Under the pieces are notes generated by a model, which was not told the origin of the DNA, searched no databases, and saw nothing but the letters and a program-made list of their open reading frames with translations. The position numbers were made by a program, and so were the translations under genes. Below, one piece after another: positions 43,233 through 52,431 of a stretch of 64,000 nucleotides of DNA. The stretch is from Bacillota bacterium (GTDB lineage: Bacteria; Bacillota; Clostridia; Lachnospirales; Lachnospiraceae). The first letter of the stretch is position 1. The number at the start of each line of letters is the position of its first letter. Where the stretch lies: assembly GCA_023399055.1 (NCBI GenBank), contig JAEWQV010000013.1:62001-126000 (forward strand). The letters are read 5' to 3'.

Positions 43233-44192
43233 ATGAGAGTGCATAGATTAATTTCAATCTTATTATTAATAGATTCCAATGGGATTATGAAAGCCAGGGA
43301 TATTGCAGATAAACTTGAGATTTCCTTAAGAACAGTTTATAGAGATATTGATTCTCTGTGCGAAGCAGGTATTCCATTAGCTACAACTCCTGGTCCAAAC
43401 GGTGGTATCTATCTTATGGAGGGTTATTCTGGAGGAATCGATTTCCTTCAAGAGGAGGATATTATCAACCTTTATATTAACAGCCTAGGCATAATCCCTG
43501 ATAAAAGCAGTGATATGTCCTTGAAACTGAACAATACCTTAATGAAATTACAGAAAAATTTCTCTCCAAATCAAATCACTGAATTAAATAAAGTAAAGAA
43601 AAGATTTCATTTTGATGATACCCTTTGGTGGGGAAAAACCCATGGACTGAAGAACATTGATATTATGATATATGCTGTTCTTCAGTCAAGGAGTTTAGAA
43701 ATCACCTATTCAAAGTACAAGGAAGAGACCTCTGTCCGAGTAATTCACCCCTATGGTATTGTTGTAAAAAGGATGGATTGGTATCTGGTGGGGTATTGTG
43801 AAAAAAACAAAATGATACGAAGCTTTAAGTGTGACCGAATACTGGAAAGTAAAGTATTAAACGACACCTTTGAAGTCCCTGCAGATTTTATAATTGAAAA
43901 CTACTGGAGAGATGCTCAAACTACCTTTAAGGCTTTAAAACAAGAAGAAAAATATCCTGTAGTTATAAGGCTTGCAAAAAGTAAAGATAATCTTCTTGCA
44001 AACCTGGAAGTACTTAAAATTAAAGAAGAGGAAGATTTTATATTTGCAACTATTAACCTGCACAAATTTGAGTTTGCAGTCGATGAAATTATGAAAATCG
44101 TTCGCTACGTAGAGGTTATTAATCCTATCGAGTTAAGAACTTTTATAAAAAATGAGCTTAACAGCATTTTAAAAGATTATAATGATAAATAG
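43233..44192 (+). CDS. YafY-type helix-turn-helix/WYL domain regulator
   Basis: 319 residues. The winged helix is MKARDIADKLEISLRTVYRD, with GIPLATTPGPNGGIYL as the wing. A WYL domain (about 140-220) includes the strand SLEITYSKYKEETSVRVIHP, then the diagnostic MDWYLVGYCEKNKMIRSFKC. A C-terminal WCX-like extension ends the protein. WYL domains bind ligands or nucleic acid. AAGGGG 8 bases before the ATG is an acceptable site. It diverges from the SDR gene and is likely its regulator. Confidence 0.87.
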   Translation: MRVHRLISILLLIDSNGIMKARDIADKLEISLRTVYRDIDSLCEAGIPLATTPGPNGGIYLMEGYSGGIDFLQEEDIINLYINSLGIIPDKSSDMSLKLNNTLMKLQKNFSPNQITELNKVKKRFHFDDTLWWGKTHGLKNIDIMIYAVLQSRSLEITYSKYKEETSVRVIHPYGIVVKRMDWYLVGYCEKNKMIRSFKCDRILESKVLNDTFEVPADFIIENYWRDAQTTFKALKQEEKYPVVIRLAKSKDNLLANLEVLKIKEEEDFIFATINLHKFEFAVDEIMKIVRYVEVINPIELRTFIKNELNSILKDYNDK

Positions 44193-44330
44193 TTTAACTA
44201 CACATAAAAATATATTATTAAACTGCAATACACCGGTCCTACTCTTAACCGGATATAGTGTATCTTTTAAAAACAACTAATAATACCTGATATTTTTTCA
44301 TACTATTTAATAAAAAACCTGAGGTTTCTT
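44193..44330. terminator. Short gap with a possible terminator of the WYL gene
   Basis: A hairpin of CCGGT / AACCGG (around 44232-44252), enclosed by ATACAC / GTGTAT, lies 30-70 bases after the stop codon. It may terminate the regulator transcript. No coding sequence is seen. Confidence 0.4.
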
Positions 44331-45611
44331 ATGATTATACATGTAGTCCAGGCAGGGGAAACAATTGATACGATCGCACAAAAATACGAAAAGTCTGTTG
44401 AAAGTATAATTCAAGATAATGAATTAGTAAATCCATATAATTTAGCTATTGGTCAAGCTATCGTAATTGTGTATCCAAAAGTAGTGTATACCATTCAGGA
44501 AGGGGATACCCTAGAAGGGATTGCAAATACATACAATGTATCTATCCTACAGCTATATAGAAATAATCCTTTTCTTGCAGATAGAGAATTTATATTTCCC
44601 GGAGAAACCATCGTAATAAGTTATGATGATGCTCCTAAACCTGATATAACCACAAACGGTTATGCGTTCCCGTATATTAACAGGTCCATACTAAGAAAAA
44701 CTTTACCGTTTTTAACCTATCTCTCGATTTTTAGCTATTCCATTTCAGCTGAAGGAGAATTAAATGATATTGATGATACAGAAATTATAAATCTTGCTAA
44801 GGCCTACGGTGTAGCTCCTATTATGGTAATATCAAATATAACAGAAACTGGAGTAGCTAATTATGGTATTCTTCATAGTCTATTGAATGATCCGGAAAAA
44901 GTAGATTTATTAACTGATAATGTTCTTAACATATTAAAATCTAAAGGCTACTATGGTGTAAATATTAATATTCCAAATGTACCTCCGGAAGACACACAAG
45001 TGTTTAATGATATCATTTCTAAAATATCAGATCGACTACATAGTGAAAACTATAAAATCTTTATAACAATAACTCCAGTAACATTTGAGGCTTATTCAGA
45101 AGCTAGTCATCAAATTCCCGACTTTACCGCAATTGGTGAGAAAGTCGACGGGGTAAATTTATTATCTTATTCCTGGGGTCGTTCGTATAATGTTCCGATT
45201 GAAATAATTCCCTTCTATGTATTTCGATTTTTACTAAATCTTAATAATAAATCAGGTGTACTGAAAAAAGCAACAATTGGCATCTCTACAATAGGTTATA
45301 TCGCAGAAATTCCTATAATAGAAGGAGTTTCAAGCGCAATTTCCATCACTGATACAAATGCTGTTATACTGGCAAGTGATTCAGGTTCTACAATTTATTA
45401 TAATCAAATTAATCAAACTTCTTATTTTTATTTATTTAATTACAACAATAATTACTTTATCTACTTTAATGATGCAAGAGGGATAGACGCCCGAACGCAA
45501 CTTGTACCAGAATATGACCTGAACGGCATTACTATTTGGAATATCATGAATTATTTTGCGCAGATGTTTCTTGTTATTAATACGCAATATTCAATAATAA
45601 AGGTTCTATAA
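44331..45611 (+). CDS. LysM-GH18 protein (SleL/YaaH-like) that lacks the catalytic residues
   Basis: 426 residues. Two LysM modules (about 1-49 and 50-98, e.g. YTIQEGDTLEGIANTYNVS) bind peptidoglycan. A GH18 barrel follows from about 105. In spore-cortex hydrolases the barrel carries DGVNIDFE, whose last glutamate is catalytic. The same strand here reads YGVNINIPNVPPEDTQVF: the first and second acidic residues and the glutamate are all replaced (Y, N and P). The protein should still bind cell wall but not cleave it. It lacks a signal peptide, as is usual for spore proteins of this type. A CTGAGG site precedes the ATG. Confidence 0.85.
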   Translation: MIIHVVQAGETIDTIAQKYEKSVESIIQDNELVNPYNLAIGQAIVIVYPKVVYTIQEGDTLEGIANTYNVSILQLYRNNPFLADREFIFPGETIVISYDDAPKPDITTNGYAFPYINRSILRKTLPFLTYLSIFSYSISAEGELNDIDDTEIINLAKAYGVAPIMVISNITETGVANYGILHSLLNDPEKVDLLTDNVLNILKSKGYYGVNINIPNVPPEDTQVFNDIISKISDRLHSENYKIFITITPVTFEAYSEASHQIPDFTAIGEKVDGVNLLSYSWGRSYNVPIEIIPFYVFRFLLNLNNKSGVLKKATIGISTIGYIAEIPIIEGVSSAISITDTNAVILASDSGSTIYYNQINQTSYFYLFNYNNNYFIYFNDARGIDARTQLVPEYDLNGITIWNIMNYFAQMFLVINTQYSIIKVL

Positions 45612-45830
45612 CATATTATTGATATAACTAAGACTAAAAGGCAACTCCAAACTATTGAAATACATGATTTTTAAGATATCATTGATGGATGTTTGATCGT
45701 ATCCCTTCTGTACAAATAACGTTCTTGCCGTAAACAGGATTTCTTTTCTCCTATCTTCACGGTACTTTATTGCTTTCCAATAAAGTAACCTAAAACTTCG
45801 CAGTCCCTTTAACCAATTATCCAGTCCCAA
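45606..45830 (-). pseudogene. Truncated TetR regulator remnant
   Basis: Leftward from 45830, the frame encodes YREDRRKEILFTARTLFVQK followed by GYDQTSINDILK, a clear TetR helix-turn-helix start. It then runs into unrelated sequence (IMYFNSLELP...) and a stop near 45606; the recognition helix and ligand domain are missing. The ~30 residues before the TetR part (DNWLKGLRSFRLLYWKAIK) do not belong to a TetR N-terminus, so the 5' side is also rearranged. No ribosome site was found. Confidence 0.65.
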
Positions 45831-45881
45831 TACGCAATTGGTATCCGTTTTAAACTCCTTGCAAGCAGGAAGTTGACAAAA

Positions 45882-45908
45882 GAGGCGGATAAAAATTCTA
45901 TCCGCCTC
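45882..45908 (-). terminator. Terminator of the laminarinase gene
   Basis: Perfect nine-base arms GAGGCGGAT / ATCCGCCTC around a 9-base loop are followed on the minus strand by TTTTGT. It lies 48 bases past the stop of the GH16 gene. Confidence 0.82.
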
Positions 45909-45956
45909 CTACAATTACTATTACATATGAAATATCTGCTGTTTTACGCTCACACT

Positions 45957-48900
45957 CTACAGTTTGCTTATCTTTCTATAATTCCTGTTCTTATCCAAAA
46001 ATAAACCGGCTGAAGTTATAGCAAGACCCACAATTGCAACATAAATGGTCCAAGGTAATTCTCCTGTCTTCGGTATTTCTCCTTCCGAAGCCTTTACCAC
46101 TCCAGAAAGTACGATATTATTGTAACCGTCCAGTGCCAGCTCAATTGTATAAGCCCCTGTTCCAATCAGAGAAGCAGGGATGACAATCTCATCGTTTTTC
46201 ACATTTCCATCGGGTAAAGCATTACCATTTACCATTACTAAAGCTTTGCGCTCTGGTTGGTCGATGTAACTTAGGAACTTTGTTTTGTACTCACCGTCTT
46301 TTAATGTAATTGTGTAGTCACTTCCCTTAACAGGATCACCATTGCTTACGATGGTATCAACAGGTGCATCTTTTGCTCCTTCTTGAACCTCTGCAACCAT
46401 GGATACATCCTTTACCATAAAGCTTCCTGGTTGTACCTCCGGTCCAGACAATAAGAACTTAAGAAAAATCTTATTGGTACCGTCATTTGTAAGGGTTGAA
46501 TTAAGCGTAAAATCAAACTGCTGCCATTCTTCGCCCTTCAAAGTTAATTTTTCTTCCAGTGTCACTGCCCAGGTATTATCCTCCTGAATATTAACCATGA
46601 CAGTGTTAGTAAACTGTGATTTTGCTTGAAAACTTAAATGATAGGTAGTTCCTTTCTTTACAGAAACAGGAACATACAGCATACTCATATAGTTTAATTG
46701 ATCAGTTTCTGTCTGGCTGGTAATCACACCGTTCTCATTTGCCGTATCGGTGACATCTCCACCATTATTCAGATTATTTACCCATCCTGTTGTGTCTGGC
46801 ATGACAGGCTCTAACACTAAATCACTGTAATCTATTGTGACATTATTATTAGTCGTACGTATCAACTTAATATTATCTACTGATACCGTACTTCCCTTTT
46901 CAAATACCAACGCAAAAACTGCTTCTTTATCGGTTATTCCTTTCGGCATTGCAAAATTCGCAATATAATCTTTCCTTGTACCGTCGCCTGCAACCTCAAA
47001 GGTCTGCGTCATATAAATCTTGGAGCCGTCCTTGTTTGTAAGCACTGCAGATACTTTAGTTGCTTTCTCTGAGGAAAGGTTCAAACTAAGCTTATAGATA
47101 TCAGACTGCTGCAACCAAATACCATTCTGATAAATCCTTGCATTACTGTCATTTGCTGTTACAGAAGCTCTGTGGCTGAAATCTCCTTTATTTCCTGTAA
47201 CCGTATCAAATTCAGGATTAATTGCATTTGGCGCTTCTACTGTTGTCTTCTCGGTGTGCCAGAAAGCAAGACGTCCTTCTCCCTGATCGAAAGAACCGTT
47301 GTAAATGTGATTACCGCCATTTAGATCTGGATTTTTAAAGTTATCTGATACATCCACCTTTTGTGGCTCTACCTGTTTTACAACAACATTTCCAATCCAG
47401 ACATCGCCTGTTGCAAGCCCAAGATCAAACTCAATTCGAGCCGTAGGGTCCGAAGCCTTATCCATTGTAAACTGATGTGTGTAATGTGACATTGTAGTTG
47501 TCAAGCTGACTGTGCTGGAAGTGCCATAACCTGTCCAACCATTATCTGCATCACCGCTTGGCTTGAGCAGAAAATCTCTGTTGGAAGAAGCTTTTGCATC
47601 GAAGCTGATTTCATAGGTGTAGCCTTCTGCAAACGGGATATGCTTTATCAATTGAACCGCATAATTAAAACTGCCGCCTTCCTTGATATTAGTCTTTGCA
47701 TAGGTCGTACCCTCAATCGTATCCTTGGTAACCGTTGCTTTACCACCAAAATCACCTACAAAGAACTGCCAATCACTATCCGTTGGCACTACCTCATTAA
47801 CGGTTTCTAAGGTAGTAAATGTTGTATCATTAATATAATCACCTTTAATACCTGTTGGCTTATATTCCTTCTTATTGAAGCTGGTGGTATCCTTTCCCGC
47901 CTCAGGTGTTTTTAGATTTTTCTCAAGTCCCTGATAATATTCATCTGACTTCTTATATACACGGACATAATCAACCTCCATAGCTGCCGGGAAGTTGGCA
48001 TTTTCAAGATTAGCCTCTCCATCGAAGGTTCCTCCCACTGCTAAGTTAAAAACAAGATAGAAAGGTACATCAAATGGTGCTCCATATGCATAGTTTTCCG
48101 AACTTCCAGAATCCTTGCTCCAGAAATTACTTGTGGAGAAATATGGAACGTCGTCCACCAGCCAGGTAATTTTTCCTGGTTCCCACTCTACACTATACAC
48201 ATGATATCCGCTAATATCCGTTGTGGAATCAAAAGTCATCTCTTTCCCATAATAGGTATTGTTCGGCCACTGTGAACCGTAGTGTATCGTTCCTCCAACC
48301 TTATCCGGAACACGTCCTCTAGCCTCCATAATGTCTAACTCACCGGAAGCTGCCCAGGTACCATATATGGTTGTATCAACTGGAAGCATCCAGAAGGCAG
48401 GCCATAATCCTTCTTCCGTCGGCAGTTTCATTCTCGCCTCAATACGTCCATATTGAGTTGAAAAAAGAGTCTCTCCGTCATCCGTCTTGGTGCGTATACG
48501 AGTAGACGTATAAGGCATTCCTTCCTTTGTTTCCTTTTTTGCAGTAATGACTAACTTACCATCCTTTACTACATGGTTTTCATCGGTATAATATTCCTTT
48601 TCTTGATTTCCCCAATAATCTGGACCTCCATTTGGATCCTTCGTTCCTATTTGGAAGGACCATTTACTTAGGTCAATGTTGTTGCCATTAAACTCATCGG
48701 ACCACTTTAGTGTATAGCCGTCAGCAAGAAGGTCCTCCTGGTTGTCATATTCATAATTTGCAGCAACAAATACAGAAGCCGTATAATTAACCGGTGTTGT
48801 TGTCACTCCATTTTTATCAAAGTAATACCGAACAATTTGACCGTCCTTTAATGCCACCTGGTCCGATACTTCCCAGATACCATTTGTCTTTTTTGACATT

Positions 48901-50120
48901 GCGCACTTTTTAAAAGCAGTATTACCGACATTTAACGCATTCGCCTTATCTTTTGAAGTGCTAATTGCATAATATACATTTGCAGTCTTTATAGTTGAAT
49001 CTTTTTCTAATTGAAACTTTACCGTTGTTCCACGTTTGTTAACTGTAATATCTTTCGCTATTTCCGCTGCTTTAATCTCTTCCACCTTTATGTTCTTGAT
49101 GGTAACCGTACCCTTTAGATCGCTAGCTTCGCTCCCTGTTCTTCCAAGTGCAAAGAACAAATGTTGTGTATCCGCAGAAGGTGTGCCTGCTGTAGATTCA
49201 TTGCTATAATGATAGGTTGTATTTCCCTTCAAATTAATCATCTCACCAATTAATCCGGCATCTTTTCCATCCAATTTAACAAATACATTCTTGTCAATTG
49301 TTGAGGTAATATCAAACTCTACCAAATATTTGGTATTGCCTTTCAGTCCAAGGTTTTTCAGCATATACTGAATTCCCCATTCATTACTGCCTGCAGTTCC
49401 AAAGTTGTCCACTGTAAGCGTTGTTGTCTGTCCGCTGGCACTCAAAGCAGCGCTTGCTCCAGCCCAATCACTACCAACATATAATTCTGTGGTCGCCTTC
49501 TCTACATCTATGTAATTTCCTTCAACAATTTCTTCCACTTTTACATTCTCAATGGTAATTACACCGTTTTTATCGTTCGCCTCGCTGCCTGCCCTGCCAA
49601 GTGCAAAGAATAAATGTTGTGTATCAGCAGAAGGTGTACCTGCTGCAGACTCCTTGCTATAATGATAGGTTGTATTTCCTTTCAGATGAATCATCTCGCC
49701 AATTAGTCCAGCATCTTTTCCATCCAATTTAATAAATACATCTTTGTCAATTGTTGAGGTAATATCAAACTCAACCTGATATTTGGTATTGCTTTTCAGA
49801 CCAAGGTTTTTCAGCATATACTGAATACCCCATTCATTACTGCCACCAGTTCCGAAGTTGTCAACTGTAAGCGTCGTTTTCTGTCCGCTGGCACTCATAG
49901 TAGCATTTGCTCCAGCCCAATCACTACCAACATACAGTTCCGTTGTTGCCTGCTTCAAATCAATGTAATCTCCTGTGGTAACCGCCGCTGCCTCAACGCT
50001 GCTAGCAAAGCTTCCCAGGATTCCTGGAAGCAGTTGCAACACTAGGGCAATTACAAGTACCGCTACTCCAGTTTTCTTGAAATACTGGGCAATTCGTTTT
50101 TTCCTTTGTTTTTCTCCCAT
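45957..50120 (-). CDS. Cell-wall-anchored GH16 beta-glucanase (laminarinase) with multiple binding modules
   Basis: About 1387 residues. A signal peptide spans ~1-46. Two nearly identical ~151-residue beta-sandwich modules follow (about 51-201 and 202-352). The GH16 domain (about 473-723) has the catalytic motif GELDIMEARG (E594, D596, E599). Three further carbohydrate-binding-type modules follow to ~1240, then a beta-rich module. The end is a sortase signal: IPKTG, a hydrophobic span and a basic tail (KNRNYRKISKL). It should cut beta-1,3- or mixed-linkage glucans at the cell surface. The start at 50120 is fixed by AAGGAGG 5 bases upstream. The neighbouring importer with two-component system probably takes up its products. 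Confidence 0.9.
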   Translation of the reverse strand: MGEKQRKKRIAQYFKKTGVAVLVIALVLQLLPGILGSFASSVEAAAVTTGDYIDLKQATTELYVGSDWAGANATMSASGQKTTLTVDNFGTGGSNEWGIQYMLKNLGLKSNTKYQVEFDITSTIDKDVFIKLDGKDAGLIGEMIHLKGNTTYHYSKESAAGTPSADTQHLFFALGRAGSEANDKNGVITIENVKVEEIVEGNYIDVEKATTELYVGSDWAGASAALSASGQTTTLTVDNFGTAGSNEWGIQYMLKNLGLKGNTKYLVEFDITSTIDKNVFVKLDGKDAGLIGEMINLKGNTTYHYSNESTAGTPSADTQHLFFALGRTGSEASDLKGTVTIKNIKVEEIKAAEIAKDITVNKRGTTVKFQLEKDSTIKTANVYYAISTSKDKANALNVGNTAFKKCAMSKKTNGIWEVSDQVALKDGQIVRYYFDKNGVTTTPVNYTASVFVAANYEYDNQEDLLADGYTLKWSDEFNGNNIDLSKWSFQIGTKDPNGGPDYWGNQEKEYYTDENHVVKDGKLVITAKKETKEGMPYTSTRIRTKTDDGETLFSTQYGRIEARMKLPTEEGLWPAFWMLPVDTTIYGTWAASGELDIMEARGRVPDKVGGTIHYGSQWPNNTYYGKEMTFDSTTDISGYHVYSVEWEPGKITWLVDDVPYFSTSNFWSKDSGSSENYAYGAPFDVPFYLVFNLAVGGTFDGEANLENANFPAAMEVDYVRVYKKSDEYYQGLEKNLKTPEAGKDTTSFNKKEYKPTGIKGDYINDTTFTTLETVNEVVPTDSDWQFFVGDFGGKATVTKDTIEGTTYAKTNIKEGGSFNYAVQLIKHIPFAEGYTYEISFDAKASSNRDFLLKPSGDADNGWTGYGTSSTVSLTTTMSHYTHQFTMDKASDPTARIEFDLGLATGDVWIGNVVVKQVEPQKVDVSDNFKNPDLNGGNHIYNGSFDQGEGRLAFWHTEKTTVEAPNAINPEFDTVTGNKGDFSHRASVTANDSNARIYQNGIWLQQSDIYKLSLNLSSEKATKVSAVLTNKDGSKIYMTQTFEVAGDGTRKDYIANFAMPKGITDKEAVFALVFEKGSTVSVDNIKLIRTTNNNVTIDYSDLVLEPVMPDTTGWVNNLNNGGDVTDTANENGVITSQTETDQLNYMSMLYVPVSVKKGTTYHLSFQAKSQFTNTVMVNIQEDNTWAVTLEEKLTLKGEEWQQFDFTLNSTLTNDGTNKIFLKFLLSGPEVQPGSFMVKDVSMVAEVQEGAKDAPVDTIVSNGDPVKGSDYTITLKDGEYKTKFLSYIDQPERKALVMVNGNALPDGNVKNDEIVIPASLIGTGAYTIELALDGYNNIVLSGVVKASEGEIPKTGELPWTIYVAIVGLAITSAGLFLDKNRNYRKISKL
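49065..49970 (-). repeat. Tandem duplication of 453 bp inside the laminarinase gene
   Basis: The DNA encoding the two N-terminal modules repeats with a period of 453 bases (151 codons); for example, the segment with ATGTTGTGTAT starts at 49161 and again at 49614. Long stretches are identical and most differences are single bases, so the duplication is recent or kept uniform by recombination. Confidence 0.88.
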
Positions 50121-50268
50121 AAATACCTCCTTAAAATTTTTACGCATATTTATCAAAAGTTAATCCCTTTTGACAAATACTACTATAATTGTAAATGATA
50201 TGTATTTTATAAAAAGGGTAAAAATTTTAAAAAAGCATTCTTTTTTTATTTTAAACGATCCTTTTTAG
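50121..50268. promoter_or_regulatory. AT-rich upstream region of the laminarinase gene
   Basis: The gap before the laminarinase gene contains very AT-rich sequence and presumably its promoter. I could not define a confident -35/-10 pair. Confidence 0.35.
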
Positions 50269-50340
50269 GAGGAGTTGGCGATTTCTATACTGCATTCTTA
50301 GGATAAAACAAACAGCTATTTGATAAAGAATGGCTTTTAA
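50269..50340 (+). pseudogene. Decayed fragment of a VOC family gene
   Basis: On the plus strand, codons from about 50277 read GDFYTAFLG, stop, NKQLFDKEWLL. The intact VOC protein at 36782 has ADFYTALLGWNKQRFDEEWLA at the matching place, so the tryptophan codon has become a stop. Nothing recognisable remains on either side. A GGAGGAG run just upstream resembles the ribosome site of the intact gene, but not at its original spacing. Confidence 0.75.
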
Positions 50341-50345
50341 CAGAA

Positions 50346-50384
50346 CAAGAACCGGAAAGTTACACCTGGATTTTCCGGTTCTTG
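50346..50384 (-). terminator. Terminator of the kinase/MFS operon
   Basis: Perfect 13-base arms CAAGAACCGGAAA / TTTCCGGTTCTTG enclose a 13-base loop. It lies 28 bases past the stop of the kinase-like gene on the minus strand and is followed by TTCTGTT. Confidence 0.75.
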
Positions 50385-50412
50385 CAATAAACAAATATTA
50401 ATTTATTTTTGG

Positions 50413-51015
50413 TTATTCTTTCCATCTATTTACCGCAGCTTTAATAATTTCAGCACACGTTTCAATTCCTAGACGTCCGCTGTCAAGGCATAAATCATAT
50501 GTTCCCATATCGCCCCACTGCTTTCTTGTGTGTGCATTGTAAAAGCTGTTGCGTCGTTTGTCTATCTTCGATAATCTTGTGTGTACTTCCTTGTCCGGTA
50601 CCCCATATTCATTGACAGCTCTTGCAATACGAGTATCCTCATCCGCATAGATAAACACATTTAATACATCTTTACGTGTCGCAAGAATTTGTCCGGCACA
50701 TCGCCCAACGATAACACACTTTCCTTCCACAGCAATATTACGGATTATTTCGCTTTCCGTTTGAAAGAGTCTATCTGCAAATACTCCCTCTGAGTTAAAA
50801 TCAGTAGCCATTGCCAAACCATATAGTAAACTATTTGGCAGTACCTCCTCCAGATGCTCTACATTCTGTGGTTGTGTATTCAGCTTCTGGGATGCCAACT
50901 GCAAAATCTCTTCATTATAAAACTTAAACCCAAGCTCCTGTGCCACAAGAGACCCAACCTGTCTTCCACCACTTGCAAATTGACGTTCAATTGTAATGAT
51001 ATTAATCTTTGACAT
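50413..51015 (-). CDS. Cytidylate kinase-like family protein
   Basis: About 200 residues. The opening MSKINIITIERQFASGGRQV contains the modified P-loop (SGGRQVG) of the AAA_26/cytidylate-kinase-like family, with GKCVIVGRCAGQILATRKDV and YNAHTRKQWGDMGTYDLCLD as later conserved blocks. These proteins resemble nucleoside monophosphate kinases, but their substrate is unknown. The start at 51015 is supported by GGAGG 8 bases upstream and lies inside the last codons of the MFS gene (14-base overlap). It is part of the TetR-MFS-kinase operon. Confidence 0.85.
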   Translation of the reverse strand: MSKINIITIERQFASGGRQVGSLVAQELGFKFYNEEILQLASQKLNTQPQNVEHLEEVLPNSLLYGLAMATDFNSEGVFADRLFQTESEIIRNIAVEGKCVIVGRCAGQILATRKDVLNVFIYADEDTRIARAVNEYGVPDKEVHTRLSKIDKRRNSFYNAHTRKQWGDMGTYDLCLDSGRLGIETCAEIIKAAVNRWKE

Positions 51016-52429
51016 ATGAAATCCTCCCTTTACTCTTAAAGAATAGTGATAATATAAATGCAGCTCCACCAATTATGGTTGCCACTAAAAATGCAGAATT
51101 AATACCGTGCACCGCTGCCAAAAGTTTTATGTCCGGAGTCATATTGGTAGCACTGCTAATATAATCCTTTGACTTATTTGTCATAATTACTACCAGTATT
51201 GCTGTTCCAACCGCACCGGCAATTTGTTTCAAGGTATTTTGAAGAGCTGTTGCATGAGGTATAAGCTCTTGATTCACTGTCATAAGTCCTGCTGATGTGA
51301 TAGGCATCAGGACAAATGCCATACCAAAGGAACGGAGGGAATACAGTAAAATAATTTCCCAATATGGCGTTGTAAGGGTAAGCGTTGACAGCATAAGGGT
51401 AACCCCTGTCATTATTGCTATCCCTATAATAGCAAGTGGCTTAATACCAAATTTATCGAACAATCTTCCTGTGAAAATTCCCATTATTCCCATAATCAAC
51501 GCGCCGGGAAGCAGAAGTAATCCGGAGGAAAGTGGACTGAAGCCTCGTACCTGCTGCATATAAATCGGAAGCAGCAGCACCCCACCATTCAGCGCAACTG
51601 TAAGGATGATATTTACAACAATGGTATAGGAGAAATTAAAATCTTTAAAAACCTTGAGTTCTAAAAGTGGATTTTGCTTTTTTAATAGATACAGGACGAA
51701 CATAAGTAGTACGACTACCGCAACAATTAGAAAGCCGATTACCTTGGGATCACCCCAGCCGTAATTGCCAGCCTCACTTACACCATATAAAAGACTCCCA
51801 AACCCAATGGTTGACAGAATTGCACCAATGCTGTCAAACTTAGATTTAAAACGTTCATTCTCGAATTTAAAAACAATGATTGCTGCAACTATAACACAGA
51901 CTGCCGCAATCGCCATAGCGTAAAACATAACATTCCAGTCATAGCTTTGAATGACATATCCACTGATTGTAGGTCCAATGGCCGGTGCAAGAATTATGGC
52001 AAGACCAACCAGTCCCATAGCACTGCCCCTCTTCTCTGGTGGGAAGCTATACATAAAGATATTCATACCCAGGGGAAGTATGATTCCGCCTCCGACCGCT
52101 TGAAAAATACGTCCTGCAAGTAGTAACGTGAAACTTCCTGAAATAGCACAGATTATTGACCCTATCATAAAAAACAGCATAGATGTAATGAAGAGTTGTT
52201 TATAGCTAAAACGTTGCACTAAAAATGCGCTAATTGGAACCAATATCCCACTGACAAGCATATAACCTGTGGACAGCCACTGTGCAGTTGCTGCAGTAAT
52301 ATCAAATCCTTTCATAATCTGAGGCAGTGCTACATTAATAATTGATTGGTTCAAGCTGGTAACCATAAGACCTGCAATAACAATTGCAAGCATGGCGCCA
52401 ACTCCTTTTTTTTGTGCAGTAGATTCCAT
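51002..52429 (-). CDS. MFS drug:proton antiporter, DHA2 family (EmrB/QacA type)
   Basis: About 475 residues with 14 predicted membrane spans, as in DHA2 pumps. Motif C-like and family signatures occur in QSIINVALPQIMKGFDITAA, GRIFQAVGGGIILPLGMNIF and GLAIILAPAIGPTISGYVIQ. It should export hydrophobic or cationic drugs. Two ATGs two codons apart are possible; the second (52429) is 8 bases from AAGGAG, while the first overlaps the TetR stop as ATGA but is only 2 bases from it. It is controlled by the TetR protein encoded just upstream in the same operon. Confidence 0.9.
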   Translation of the reverse strand: MESTAQKKGVGAMLAIVIAGLMVTSLNQSIINVALPQIMKGFDITAATAQWLSTGYMLVSGILVPISAFLVQRFSYKQLFITSMLFFMIGSIICAISGSFTLLLAGRIFQAVGGGIILPLGMNIFMYSFPPEKRGSAMGLVGLAIILAPAIGPTISGYVIQSYDWNVMFYAMAIAAVCVIVAAIIVFKFENERFKSKFDSIGAILSTIGFGSLLYGVSEAGNYGWGDPKVIGFLIVAVVVLLMFVLYLLKKQNPLLELKVFKDFNFSYTIVVNIILTVALNGGVLLLPIYMQQVRGFSPLSSGLLLLPGALIMGIMGIFTGRLFDKFGIKPLAIIGIAIMTGVTLMLSTLTLTTPYWEIILLYSLRSFGMAFVLMPITSAGLMTVNQELIPHATALQNTLKQIAGAVGTAILVVIMTNKSKDYISSATNMTPDIKLLAAVHGINSAFLVATIIGGAAFILSLFFKSKGRISYVKD

Positions 52430-52431
52430 TG

